A DNA stretch of 64,000 nt from Roseiarcus sp036489975 (GCA_036489975.1 DASXES010000071.1:54373-118372); one strand, 5' to 3'; positions 20,538 through 29,481 are shown, counted from the first letter of the stretch. The notes: generated by a model from the sequence alone, not told the origin. Program-made: numbers and translations.

Positions 20538-20865
20538 CCTTCTTGATGTCCGGCACACAAGAGCGGACAGGATCAATGTCGGCGCGCTTGGCGACGCCGG
20601 CAGTGTTCCAAGTAATACACATTTGTAATGTGTATATAACGGAGCATCTAGACTCGTTAATCACGCCCCAACCCATTGAAATCACCCAAAATGGACTCGC
20701 AAACGGTTCGTGAGCCGTGAAACGCGACCCGTAAATCTTCGCATTGCGCGGCGAGGCGGAAGTCGTCATAACCCGGCCCCAACATCCGGGTTAGGAGATG
20801 CGGGATCACGTCGTCGGCCCTTAAGTCAGCTGACGAGTGATGTCGCCAAAGGGACGGAGGGGTCC
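20538..20865. other. deoB/DUF1476 intergenic region with an AT-rich operator-like dyad
   Basis: About 330 bases without a supported gene. It contains the perfect dyad at 20615-20635 and is noticeably AT-rich from 20610 to 20650. Minus-strand frames through it give no recognisable protein. Confidence 0.5.
20615..20635. promoter_or_regulatory. 21-bp inverted repeat, operator-like
   Basis: ATACACATT and AATGTGTAT form a perfect nine-base inverted repeat with a three-base spacer. The size fits binding of a dimeric helix-turn-helix repressor. It lies 231 bases before the ATPase-inhibitor gene and 78 bases after deoB. No regulator gene adjoins it, so the cognate protein is unknown. A site of this symmetry can also be an insertion remnant. 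Confidence 0.45.
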
Positions 20866-21189
20866 ATGTCCGACGCGTTCCAGGATCGCGAAAACACGTT
20901 CGAAAAGCAGTTCGCCCACGACGAGGATCTTCGTTTCAAGGCGGTCGCGCGGCGCAACAAGGCCGTCGCGCTCTGGGCCGCCGAGACGAAGGGCCTGTCC
21001 GGGGCGGACGCCGAGACATACGCCAACGAGTTCGTCGGCGCGCAGGTCGGCAAGAGCGACGACGAGGTCGCGGCCGCGCTCAAGGCGGACCTCGAGAAGG
21101 GCGGTGCCGATCTCTCCGATCACCGTCTGCGCAAGAAGATGGACGAGGCGATGGGAGCTGCGGTCGCCGCGGTCAAAGCCGGCAAATAA
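20866..21189 (+). CDS. DUF1476 protein, ATP synthase zeta inhibitor-like
   Basis: A 107-aa helical protein of the alphaproteobacterial DUF1476 family. In Paracoccus the homologue is the zeta subunit that inhibits ATP hydrolysis by the F1 ATPase. The characteristic opening MSDAFQDRENTFEKQFAHDE and RNKAVALWAA segment are present. ATG 20866 follows GGACGGAGGGG, a strong ribosome site. The family's inhibitory role has been shown in some species; in others the function is less clear. It is transcribed alone and converges with rppH. Confidence 0.9.
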   Translation: MSDAFQDRENTFEKQFAHDEDLRFKAVARRNKAVALWAAETKGLSGADAETYANEFVGAQVGKSDDEVAAALKADLEKGGADLSDHRLRKKMDEAMGAAVAAVKAGK

Positions 21190-21204
21190 GAGCCGGCCGC
21201 CGCG

Positions 21205-21714
21205 TCACTGGCCTTCGGGACGCGCGAGCGGTGCGAACGACGCCGCGACGGCTAGGTATACCTCTCGCTTGAACGGTACGACGAGATCCGGCAGGCGTTC
21301 GAAGCGCTCCCAGCGCCAGTCGTCGAACTCGGCGTCGTGCGCGCCGCCGGCCGGGTGGCGCACGTCGATTTCCTTCTCCGGGCCGACGAAGCGAAACAGG
21401 AACCACCTCTGGGACTGTCCTCGGTAGCGTCCGCCCCAGCGCCCGCGCGCGTCTTCCGGCAAATCGTATTTGAGCCACTCCGGCAGTTCCGCGATCAGTT
21501 CGGTCGAACTGACGTTGGTCTCCTCCCAGAGTTCGCGCCTGGCGGCTTCGAGCGGCTGCTCACCGGCGTCGATTCCCCCTTGCGGCATCTGCCAGGATCG
21601 CGCGTCCAAAGCTTCCGTCGAGCGTTTGCGCGTGCGATGGCCGATGAACGCGTCGCCGGCCCGGTTGACCAGGGCGACGCCGACGCATGGGCGATACGGC
21701 AGATCGCGGCTCAT
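21205..21714 (-). CDS. rppH: RNA pyrophosphohydrolase (Nudix)
   Basis: A 169-aa Nudix hydrolase of the RppH/IalA type that removes pyrophosphate from 5'-triphosphate RNA to trigger decay, also acting on dinucleoside polyphosphates. The family opening YRPCVGVALVN is present. The Nudix box GGIDAGEQPLEAARRELWEE continues TNV, so the usual glycine near the end of the box (EEXG) is N. SQRWFLFRF and EFDDWRW, typical of RppH, follow. It starts at ATG 21712-21714, 11 bases after the stop of the truncated gene at 21726-22139, so the two are probably one transcript. Confidence 0.93.
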   Translation of the reverse strand: MSRDLPYRPCVGVALVNRAGDAFIGHRTRKRSTEALDARSWQMPQGGIDAGEQPLEAARRELWEETNVSSTELIAELPEWLKYDLPEDARGRWGGRYRGQSQRWFLFRFVGPEKEIDVRHPAGGAHDAEFDDWRWERFERLPDLVVPFKREVYLAVAASFAPLARPEGQ

Positions 21715-21725
21715 GGACTTATGAC

Positions 21726-22139
21726 TTACCGCTTCGACTGCGCGGGCGCCAGCCTGGCGGCGAGCGCTCGCTGCACATCGATGATCAGCCCCCTGGGCGG
21801 CGCGCCGCCGCTTCCGCGCATAATTTTGACCCCGCTCGCGGCTTCGACCTGCGCGGCCGACTCGATCGCCGTCGTCATGGCTTCATGCGCGCCAGCCGGG
21901 ACGGCCGAGACAACCGGGGCCGCGGGCTTGGGCGGCGCGGGCAGCAGTTCGACTTTCGCCACCGCGAACGGCTCGCCTCCGAGCGGCGCATCGCGGCGCG
22001 CGAGCCGGAAAAGGCCGAGCGCGAGCGCGACAGCTACAGCGACGGCGACCGTACGCCCGGTCGCGCGAATTCGGCCAACCGGCGGCGCGGCCAAAGCGGC
22101 CGCCGGAAAACCGAGCGGTTCGTCCAGTTCGTCCCACAC
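21726..22139 (-). pseudogene. divergent polysaccharide deacetylase, N-terminal remnant
   Basis: A 138-residue product beginning at GTG 22137-22139 (VWDELDEPLGF), with GAGGGA 11 bases upstream. It has a short basic stretch, one membrane helix (about residues 29-44), EPFAVAKVE, a Pro/Ala linker and a segment ending QVEAASGVKIMRGSGG. These match, from memory, the N-terminal half of the membrane-anchored divergent polysaccharide deacetylases that precede rppH in many Hyphomicrobiales. The chain stops about where the catalytic deacetylase domain should begin, and rppH follows within 11 bases, so the whole catalytic domain is absent. I infer a nonsense event plus deletion. It could still be made as a short membrane protein. 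Confidence 0.6.
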
Positions 22140-22323
22140 CTGCGCTGACGTCCCTCGCTTCTGAAATCGCAGGGTCGCCAATGAACCTTGCCCCAGCCTA
22201 TACTCAATCGCCGCTTCATGGCGACCCCGAGGATCCGCGCTTCCTGCCGTGAGGCTCAAATCCCTGCGCGCATTGACCCTCGCCCGGCGCTCCTGATAGT
22301 CGCGGCGTCTTCGAGGCTGCCCC

Positions 22324-24360
22324 ATGTCCAACGATCCGTTGTTGCAACCCTTTCAGCTGCGCGGCTTGACCCTGCGCAACCGGTTAATGTCGACCGCACA
22401 CGAGCCGGCCTATACCGAGGACGGCATGCCCAAAAAGCGCTATCGGCTCTACCACGCCGAAAAGGCCAGGGGAGGGATTGCGCTCACCATGATCGGCGGC
22501 TCCTCGGTGGTGGCGCCGGACAGCCCGCAGGCCTTCGGCAACATCCTTCTTTTCAAGGACGAATGCGTGCGCTGGCTCAAGGAGCTGGCCGACGACGTCC
22601 ATGACAAGGGCGCTGCGGTGATGATCCAGATTACCCATCTCGGCCGCCGGACGAGCTGGAGCAAGGACGATTGGCTGCCCGTCATCGCGCCCTCTCCTGT
22701 CCGCGAGCCTGCCCACCGCGCCTTCCCCAAGGCGATGGAGGACTGGGACTTCGCCCGTGTGATCGCGGCTTACGCCGACGCCGCCGAGCGGGTGAAGGCG
22801 GGCGGACTCGATGGCCTCGAATTCGAATGCTACGGCCATCTCATTGACCAGTTTTGGTCGCCCGCCACCAACAAGCGGCTGGACGAATATGGCGGATCGA
22901 TCGACAACCGCCTCAGGTTCGGAATGGCCGTGTTCGAGGCCGTGCGGCGACGCGTCGGCCCGGATTTCCTTCTTGGAGCGCGCCTCGTCTGCGACGAGGA
23001 CTGGGAGCGGGGCCTCAGCCGCGAGGAGGGCGTGGCGATCGCGCGCCGGCTGACCAGCTCGGGGCTGATCGACTTTCTCAACGTGATCCGCGGCCATATC
23101 GACACCGAAGAGGGGCTGAGCCGCGTGATTCCAGGTATGGGCGAGCGCTCGGCGCCGCATCTCGACTTCGCGGGCGAGGTGCGCGCCGAGACCCGCCTGC
23201 CGACATTTCACGCCTCCCGCATCCAGGACGTCGCGACCGCGCGCCATGCGATTGAGAGCGGCAAGCTAGACATGGTCGGGATGACCCGCGCCCACCTGGC
23301 CGATCCGCATATCGCGCTTAAGGTCGCCGACGGTCGCGAAGCCGAGATCCGTCCATGCGTCGGCATGGGCTATTGCATCGATTCGATCTACTCCGGTCAG
23401 GCCGTTTGCATTCACAACCCGGCGACCGGCCGGGAGGAGACGATTCCGCACGTCATCGCCCGCTCGGACGAGCCGAAGAAAAAGGTGGTCGTCGTCGGCG
23501 CGGGTCCGGGGGGCCTCGAGGCCGCGCGGGTCGCGGGCGAGCGCGGGCACGAGGTCGTCGTGCTCGAGGCTGCGGCGAAGCCGGGAGGGCAGATCGTGCT
23601 CGCCGCCGCGCTCAAGCGTCGGCGCGAGGTGATGGGGATCGTCGACTGGCGGATGCACGAATGCGAACGGCTTGGCGTCGCCTTCCGCTACAACACGTTT
23701 GCCGAGGCGGATGACGTGCTCGAGCTTGCTCCCGACGTGGTCGTCATCGCCACCGGAGGCGCGCCGAATGTCGAGTTTCTCGATTCTGGCGGCGAGTATG
23801 CGGTGACGAGCTGGGACCTTCTCTCGGGTGGAGTGCGGCCAAGCGGCGACGTGATCGTCTACGACGACAATGGCGCCCATCCCGGCCTGACCGCGGCCGA
23901 ATTCGTCGCCGAATCCGGAGCGAAGCTCGAAATCGTCACGCCGGAGCGCATCCTCGCGCCCGACGTTGGCGGCACGAGTTTCCCCCCCTACTTCCGCGCC
24001 TTCAGCCGCGCCGACGCCAAAGTGACGCTGAACCTCAGGCTTGAATCGATCGCCCGCCGGGGCAATCGCGTCGTCGGCGTCTTCCACGACGAATACGGCC
24101 AGCGGCGGGTCGAAAAGGAGGCGGACATGATCGTCGTCGAGCACGGCGCTGTGCCGGTCGACGAGCTCTATTTCGCGCTCAAGGCAGGCTCGATCAACCT
24201 GGGCGAAGTCGACTATTCCGCGCTCATCGCGGGACGGCCGCAAAACGTCGTGAACAATCCCGACGGCGCCTATCGCCTGTTCCGGATCGGCGATGCGGTC
24301 GCGAGCCGCAACATCCACGCGGCGGTCTACGACGCAATCCGCCTCATGAAGGACGTTTGA
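22324..24360 (+). CDS. FAD/FMN oxidoreductase of the OYE / N-methylproline demethylase type
   Basis: A 678-aa two-part enzyme. Residues 1 to about 340 form an Old-Yellow-Enzyme TIM barrel binding FMN (PFQLRGLTLRNRLMST; CYGHLIDQFWSPATNKR; YGGS.DNR). Then comes a cysteine-rich iron-sulfur segment (CVGMGYC...VC) and an FAD/NAD domain with VVVVGAGPGGLEAARVAGE near residue 387. It resembles the stachydrine/N-methylproline demethylases and the trimethylamine dehydrogenase/2,4-dienoyl-CoA reductase group. In that larger group the cluster uses C-x2-C-x3-C-x11-C; here the second position is methionine. Its stop overlaps the P1 peptidase start, so both may act in one catabolic pathway, perhaps of methylated amines or betaines (inference). 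Confidence 0.82.
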   Translation: MSNDPLLQPFQLRGLTLRNRLMSTAHEPAYTEDGMPKKRYRLYHAEKARGGIALTMIGGSSVVAPDSPQAFGNILLFKDECVRWLKELADDVHDKGAAVMIQITHLGRRTSWSKDDWLPVIAPSPVREPAHRAFPKAMEDWDFARVIAAYADAAERVKAGGLDGLEFECYGHLIDQFWSPATNKRLDEYGGSIDNRLRFGMAVFEAVRRRVGPDFLLGARLVCDEDWERGLSREEGVAIARRLTSSGLIDFLNVIRGHIDTEEGLSRVIPGMGERSAPHLDFAGEVRAETRLPTFHASRIQDVATARHAIESGKLDMVGMTRAHLADPHIALKVADGREAEIRPCVGMGYCIDSIYSGQAVCIHNPATGREETIPHVIARSDEPKKKVVVVGAGPGGLEAARVAGERGHEVVVLEAAAKPGGQIVLAAALKRRREVMGIVDWRMHECERLGVAFRYNTFAEADDVLELAPDVVVIATGGAPNVEFLDSGGEYAVTSWDLLSGGVRPSGDVIVYDDNGAHPGLTAAEFVAESGAKLEIVTPERILAPDVGGTSFPPYFRAFSRADAKVTLNLRLESIARRGNRVVGVFHDEYGQRRVEKEADMIVVEHGAVPVDELYFALKAGSINLGEVDYSALIAGRPQNVVNNPDGAYRLFRIGDAVASRNIHAAVYDAIRLMKDV

Positions 24361-25364
24361 TGGCCGCCAATCTGATCACCGACGTCGAGGGCGTGCGGAT
24401 CGGATCGGTCGACGACGAGCGGCTGGCCTCGGGCGTCACCGTGGTCCTGTTCGACGAACCGGCGGTCGCGTCGATCGCGATCAACGGCGGGGCGCCGGCG
24501 CTGCGCGACACGGCCCTTCTGGAGCCGGAAATGACCATCGAGCGCGTCGACGGCTTCGTTCTCTCGGGAGGGTCCGCCTTCGGGCTCGACGCGGCGGGCG
24601 GCGCGATGGCCTATCTCGCCGGGATCGGGCGCGGCTTCGAGCATCGCGGGGCGCGCGTTCCGATCGTGCCGGGCGCGAGCCTGTTCGATCTCCTGAATGG
24701 CGGCGATAAGGCCTGGGGCCGCAAGCCGCCCTACTGGGAAATGGGCTTCGCCGCCGCCTCGAGTGCGGCGTTCAGCTTTGCGCTCGGCACGGCCGGCGCT
24801 GGATTTGGGGCGACGACCTATGATCTCAAAGGCGGCATGGGCTCCGCGAGCGCCGTGACCTCGAGCGGCTTTCAAGTTGGCGCGCTTGTCGTCGTCAATT
24901 CGGTCGGCCGGGCGACGCGCGGCGAAAGCCTGCATTTCTGGGCGAGCCCCTATGAGCGCGACAGCGAATTCGGCGGTCTCGGCTTCGGCCCGCAGCATAT
25001 CGATGACCACTTGACGCTCCGCCTCAAGTCGGACACCCCGTCCAGCACCGACCTTGCTGTGGTCGTCACCGACGCGGCGCTGACCACGACGCAACTCAAA
25101 CGCGTCGCGATGATGGCTCAGGACGGCTGTGCACTGGCGCTGCGTCCCGCCCACGCGCCGATGGACAACGACGTCGTCTTCGCCGCGTCGACGGCGCGGT
25201 CGGGCTTGACGCCCAACTTTCGCGATCTCACCGAGATCGGCATGCTCAGCGCCGAATGTGTCGCTCGCGCGATCGCCCGCGGCGTATACGAAGCCTCGCC
25301 CCTGCCGCTGCCTGGAGCGCAACCGACATGGCGCGAGCGCGCGGCAAAGTCGAAGATCGGGTGA
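24360..25364 (+). CDS. P1 family aminopeptidase/esterase (DmpA-like)
   Basis: A 334-aa N-terminal-nucleophile hydrolase of the S58/P1 family, which includes DmpA L-aminopeptidase/D-esterase and beta-peptidyl aminopeptidases. These enzymes self-cleave before a nucleophile that follows a Gly/Ser-rich segment; GMGSASAVTSSGFQVGALVVVN near residues 158-180 is the corresponding region. The N-terminus LITDVEGVRIGSV and DGFVLSGGSAFGLDAAGG are family hallmarks. ATG 24360 shares its A with the preceding TGA, so translation is coupled to the oxidoreductase. Substrate unknown. The 400-base gap after it separates the operon from the binding protein. Confidence 0.87.
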   Translation: MAANLITDVEGVRIGSVDDERLASGVTVVLFDEPAVASIAINGGAPALRDTALLEPEMTIERVDGFVLSGGSAFGLDAAGGAMAYLAGIGRGFEHRGARVPIVPGASLFDLLNGGDKAWGRKPPYWEMGFAAASSAAFSFALGTAGAGFGATTYDLKGGMGSASAVTSSGFQVGALVVVNSVGRATRGESLHFWASPYERDSEFGGLGFGPQHIDDHLTLRLKSDTPSSTDLAVVVTDAALTTTQLKRVAMMAQDGCALALRPAHAPMDNDVVFAASTARSGLTPNFRDLTEIGMLSAECVARAIARGVYEASPLPLPGAQPTWRERAAKSKIG

Positions 25365-25769
25365 ACCGCGTCGCCTGCTGGCTCGTCAAAAAGGTCGCAG
25401 GATAAATCTCATGGGGAGGTCATAGCGCCCGCTCTCCGATCAACGGCCCGGCGACTGGGGCTCGCGGGCGACGCGCCCATCCGATCCGCGCCTGGCGATG
25501 TCATCTTTGCTGGTTTATCGCAGGCGCCCGCGACGCGCCCATCGGCGCCGGACGGGTTGGTCGACGGAGCGACGCCCCCTGGACCGCGCGCGACCGGAGG
25601 CTCTGACGTGTGGTCAGGGCCATCGCTCGGCGCTTGGATCGCGATCGTGCGGCCAAGCGGGCCATCGGGCGCCCCTTGTCGCCGCATTTTTCCGGGCCCC
25701 CGCGTCCGCCCATTGTTTTCTGGTTGAAGTTCGGCGACGCTGGGCGACCGCAATCACCGGGGACGCGCC
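25365..25769. other. 405-base intergenic region upstream of a binding-protein gene
   Basis: No gene is supported here; open frames on both strands are Pro/Arg/Ser-rich composition artefacts. A promoter for the binding-protein gene at 25770 should lie near its 3' end, but I cannot pick out a confident -35/-10 pair. Confidence 0.45.
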
Positions 25770-26966
25770 ATGATTCGGCGAATTTTCGCCGTCTGCCTTC
25801 TCTTGGCCTTCGCCGCTGCGGCGCTACCCGCGCGCGCAGCCGACAGCTTCGTGATCGGGGTGATGAATGACCAGTCCGGTCCCTACGCCGATCTGGCGGG
25901 GCCGGGCTCGGTTGAAATGGCGCGGATGGCGATCGCGGATTTCGGCGGCTCGGTGCTCGGCAAGCCGATCGAGCTCCATGTCGCGGATCACCAAAACAAG
26001 GTTGACGTCGGCCTTTCCATCGCGAGGCAATGGTATGTCGAACGGGGCGTCAAGGCTATTTTCGACGTCACCAATTCGGGCGTGGCGCTCGCGCTTCAGG
26101 ACCTGGCCAAGGCTCGCGATCGGATCGTCATCTTCGATTCTGCCTCGTCGTCGGACCTCACCGGCAAGGCGTGCTCGCCCAATGGGGTCCAGTGGAACGC
26201 CGACAATTGGTCGAACGGCGTGGCGCTGATGCGGCTCCTCATCAAGCAGAAGCTCGACACTTTCTTCTTCATCACAGCAGACTACGCCTTCGGCGCTTCA
26301 CTCGAGGCCGACGCGCGCGCCGCCATCGCCGGGGCTGGCGGGACTGTCGGCGCCGTGCGCTCGCCGCTCAACACCGCCGATTTCAGCTCCTATTTGCTCG
26401 ACGCCCAGGGCTCCGGGGCCAAAGTTGTGGTGTTCGCCATCACCGGCGCGGACCTCTCCAATGCGCTGAAGCAAGCCAATGAGTTCAAGCTGTCGCCGGG
26501 GCAATATCTGGCGACGCCGATCACCTATTTGAGCGACGTCAACGCGATCGGCCTCGACGTCGCGCATGGTCCAACGTTCATGCAGTCCTGGTATTGGGAT
26601 CTTGACGATCAGACACAGGAATTCGCCAGGCGTTTCTACGCCCGCCGCGGCCGCATGCCCAATGACAACCAGGTCGCCCTTTATTTCTCGATGCGCCACT
26701 ATCTCGAGGCGGTCGCCAAGGCTGGAACCGACGATGTGGGCTCCGTGATGAGGGCGATGCGCGAAGCGCCCATTCATGACATCTTCACCGCGGATGGAAC
26801 GATTCGGGCTGACGGGCGCGTGCTGTACGACCGCTATCTGACACGGGTGAAGACGCCGGCGGAATCGAAATATCCGTGGGACTATCTGAGCGTCGTGGAC
26901 AAAATACCGGCCGCCGACGCTTTCCGGCCGCCTGGCGCGGGCGGCTGCAAACTGGCGGCGCGTTGA
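25770..26966 (+). CDS. branched-chain-type ABC transporter substrate-binding protein
   Basis: A 398-aa periplasmic binding protein of the LivJ/Peripla_BP_6 type. A signal peptide (RRIFAVCLLLAFAAAALPARA) precedes FVIGVMNDQSGPYADLAGPGS, the conserved first strand and loop. FDVTNSGVALALQDLAK and ITADYAFGASLEADARAAI are typical domain elements. No permease or ATPase genes adjoin it, so it is an orphan that might serve a transporter encoded elsewhere or a sensory role. Ligand uncertain: amino acid, amide or urea-like compounds are usual for the family. A cytosine-rich end motif GAGGCKLAAR contains a lone cysteine. Confidence 0.85.
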   Translation: MIRRIFAVCLLLAFAAAALPARAADSFVIGVMNDQSGPYADLAGPGSVEMARMAIADFGGSVLGKPIELHVADHQNKVDVGLSIARQWYVERGVKAIFDVTNSGVALALQDLAKARDRIVIFDSASSSDLTGKACSPNGVQWNADNWSNGVALMRLLIKQKLDTFFFITADYAFGASLEADARAAIAGAGGTVGAVRSPLNTADFSSYLLDAQGSGAKVVVFAITGADLSNALKQANEFKLSPGQYLATPITYLSDVNAIGLDVAHGPTFMQSWYWDLDDQTQEFARRFYARRGRMPNDNQVALYFSMRHYLEAVAKAGTDDVGSVMRAMREAPIHDIFTADGTIRADGRVLYDRYLTRVKTPAESKYPWDYLSVVDKIPAADAFRPPGAGGCKLAAR

Positions 26967-27027
26967 GAGGCGTCGTAGGGGAGCGCGCGACCAGATCGCT
27001 ATAACGAGGGCTTGGGATGTCTGGACA

Positions 27028-27846
27028 ATGAGCATGCGTGTCGATCGGCGCGGCCTTCTCGCCGGGATCGCGATCCTGCTTGGGGGTTGCGCAACCCGAG
27101 GCGGGGCCGGCTTCTATCCGCTCGGCAATTCCGAACTCGGCGCCTACGGCCCGATCGATGACCATGGCCACGAGATTCCCGGGCTCGACATGAGTCGGAT
27201 TGACCCCGGGGTGCTTCGCCGGCGAGTCGCCTTCGCCGGCCCCTATCGGCCAGGGACGATCGTCGTCAACATCGGCGAACGGCATCTCTATTTCGTCGAG
27301 CCGGACGGTATGGCGATGCGCTACACCGTGGGCGTCGGCCGCGAGGAGGCGCTAAACTTTCGCGGTAACGCCGTCGTCGGCCGCAAGGCCGAATGGCCGC
27401 ATTGGACGCCGACCGCTGACATGATACGCCGCATGCCGGTCTATGCGCATTACCGGGCCGGGCTGCCGGGCGGCATCGACAATCCGCTCGGCGCGCGCGC
27501 GCTTTATCTCTACCGCGGCAATCAGGATACCTATTTTCGCCTCCACGGCACCAACGAGCCGGAGACGATCGGGCAGAAGGTGTCGAGCGGCTGCATTCGG
27601 CTGCTCAATCACGACATCATCGATCTTTACAATCGCGCGCCGGTTGGAACGCATGTTGTCGTGCTGCAGGAGGGAGAGCCGATGCGCGCGGAGGCGAGGG
27701 CTGAGGCCGCCGGTGATTACGATCCTTACGGATCGCTGCCCGGCCCGTATGCCAGCGCGCCTGGACTCTACGACCAAGAACCGCCCGGCCCATACGCGAG
27801 TGCGCCCGGCCCATATGATGGGCCGCCGTGGGGGCGATCTTGGTGA
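27028..27846 (+). CDS. L,D-transpeptidase (YkuD), lipoprotein-like
   Basis: A 272-aa cell-wall transpeptidase that makes 3-3 cross-links or attaches proteins to peptidoglycan. The N-terminus (RRGLLAGIAILLGGCATRG) has a lipobox LGGC, so a lipoprotein anchored in the membrane is likely; RR just before it is Tat-like. The catalytic YkuD domain contains FRLHGTNEPETIGQKVSSGC followed by IRLLNHD, giving the HGT histidine and SSGC nucleophile cysteine. The C-terminal tail (about 230-272) is a Pro/Gly/Tyr repeat, with GPYASAPG occurring twice and a related unit. Alphaproteobacteria often have several paralogues of this type. Start ATG 27028; a second ATG lies two codons later. Confidence 0.92.
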   Translation: MSMRVDRRGLLAGIAILLGGCATRGGAGFYPLGNSELGAYGPIDDHGHEIPGLDMSRIDPGVLRRRVAFAGPYRPGTIVVNIGERHLYFVEPDGMAMRYTVGVGREEALNFRGNAVVGRKAEWPHWTPTADMIRRMPVYAHYRAGLPGGIDNPLGARALYLYRGNQDTYFRLHGTNEPETIGQKVSSGCIRLLNHDIIDLYNRAPVGTHVVVLQEGEPMRAEARAEAAGDYDPYGSLPGPYASAPGLYDQEPPGPYASAPGPYDGPPWGRSW

Positions 27847-28285
27847 GGCGTCCGTCGCGCGGACGGCGGCCGCTATGGCCGGGCTCGTCCAAGCCTTTCG
27901 CGTGTCCTGTTGTTCGCGTATAGCCCATTGGCGAGTCCTAATTCGGCTGATTAAACCAAGGAAAATAAAGGACGCTGTGACTCGCGTCCTGATTGAATCA
28001 TGCCCACGCGACTGGCGCCGCGGCGCCAAGATGGTGGCAAGGTCGTGACACGAGCTTGATCAGCCCGCTCCGCAGAGATGGAGCGCGGCCAGTCGATGGT
28101 CGCCCGCAGCCGCCCTTCCGCCGGGGCGCGCCTCGGGTGGCCTGGCGATGTTGCAGCTCAAAACGCCTCGCGTACGGTTTGACATGTCCTCGCGCCTCCG
28201 CTGATCGGCGACCCGCGCTTGTCATGGCGGAAACGATTTGTTAGACGACCGCCTTCGCTTCGCGCTTTTTGGCGCGCAGCGAAAT
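27847..28285. other. intergenic region between L,D-transpeptidase and tRNA-Leu
   Basis: About 440 bases. A small hairpin CGTCCG/CGGACG (27849-27865) begins three bases after the transpeptidase stop but lacks a T-run, so it is a weak terminator candidate. Nothing else is recognisable; the tRNA promoter should lie within the last 80 bases. Confidence 0.45.
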
Positions 28286-28372
28286 GCGGTCATGGCGGAA
28301 CTGGTAGACGCGCTAGCTTGAGGTGCTAGTTCTTTAATCGGAGTGGAGGTTCGAGTCCTCTTGACCGCACCA
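28286..28372 (+). tRNA. tRNA-Leu (anticodon GAG)
   Basis: An 87-base tRNA including an encoded CCA. The acceptor arms GCGGTCA and TGACCGC pair perfectly. The anticodon arm CTAGC-TTGAGGT-GCTAG places GAG at positions 34-36. A long variable arm and the T-arm GGTTCGAGTCC complete a class II tRNA-Leu. Confidence 0.96.
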
Positions 28373-28987
28373 TTCAGCGCCTGCCCAGCCATGCGCTCGT
28401 CAGTGTCGTCGCCGGAAGCGCAAGGGATTTGCGTGCCGGTGTCGACTTTCTAAGCCGAGACGAGGGCATGGCCATGAAAGGCTCGGAGCCGGCCCATGGC
28501 CTGAAGGACCAAGGTCGCGGCAGGCGCGCGTGAGACCGTAAGGGGCGACTTTGGCTAGGCGGGCCGCGGCGGTAAATCGCCCAGCCCGGATGCAAGATTC
28601 GTGACCGCGAAGCTCGCCGCCAAAGGCATTCGATCAAAGAAGACCAGAGCGGACGAGTTCGCAGGTGGTTGCGCTGCCAGCTATGGGACCTTCCTGCACG
28701 CATATCGCTTCGAGCTGAAGAGCGTTTTGAGGATCGGGGTCCAAGGCGAGCAGCCCGTCGTGTATTCGGTTTCATGGACGCCCCGCGCGCGACGCTTCTT
28801 CCCTTGAGCGGCGTTCATCACAAGGTTGTGGAAGAGGGTCTGGACATTCGAGCGTGGGGATCAACCCCCAGGCCTTCATGGCCACGTGTTGCCGGCCAAA
28901 TGCAGGGAGGAGGCCGCGGCGCAGGTTGACGCCGTGATCCACGCAGCTATAGAGCGCCGCCAGGGCGCGAGCGGGTTCGATTTCGTT
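28373..28987. other. 615-base region between tRNA-Leu and tRNA-Ser
   Basis: No gene is supported. Frames here are short and Arg/Ser-rich without family resemblance. Flanking by two tRNA genes makes it a plausible old integration site, but I find no integrase remnant and no duplicated tRNA 3' end. Confidence 0.4.
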
Positions 28988-29077
28988 GGAAGGATGGCCG
29001 AGTGGTTTAAGGCAGCGGTCTTGAAAACCGCCGTGGGCGCAAGTCCACCGTGAGTTCGAATCTCACTCCTTCCGCCA
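28988..29077 (+). tRNA. tRNA-Ser (anticodon TGA)
   Basis: A 90-base tRNA with encoded CCA. Acceptor arms GGAAGGA/TCCTTCC pair perfectly; the anticodon arm GCGGT-CTTGAAA-ACCGC gives TGA. The long variable arm and GAGTTCGAATCTC T-arm fit class II tRNA-Ser. Confidence 0.96.
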
Positions 29078-29481
29078 TCGACTAAAATCTTAATATCAAG
29101 CCCTGAAGGTCGCATTCGATCTCGCGGAAGCGGGCGGAGTTTTTGGGGCCGTGCGGGAAGCGTCCGGAGAGACCAGCGAGCTCTCTGTCTCGCTGTAGCG
29201 GAGAATTCTCCAGGCAAATTGCCAATGGGTCGAGCCACGTCATGACGACCCCGGGTCCGGGCCCGGGAAGCAATCCGGGAGTCGCCGGGCGCCCTGCGGC
29301 CTATTGGATCGCCGCGTCCCCGCGGGTCGGGCCCGCCGACGGGCTGCTCCGGGTTTTGGTCCGGCGCGGCAGCGGATGGGATGGGAAGCCTCGATGGCCG
29401 AAAGGCCAGTCGCTGGGCGCGCCGCCGGGAGCAGGTTCGTCCGTCGCCGACGTTATTGTCCGTCCCGAGCGGCCCACTCCA

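Noticed and set aside
20488..20769. 93-aa minus-strand frame crossing the operator-like dyad
   Set aside because: No family resemblance, no ribosome site, and it overlaps the end of deoB antisense.
28373..28987. Genomic island between tRNA-Leu and tRNA-Ser
   Set aside because: No integrase, direct repeat of a tRNA end or mobile gene can be recognised in the 615 bases.
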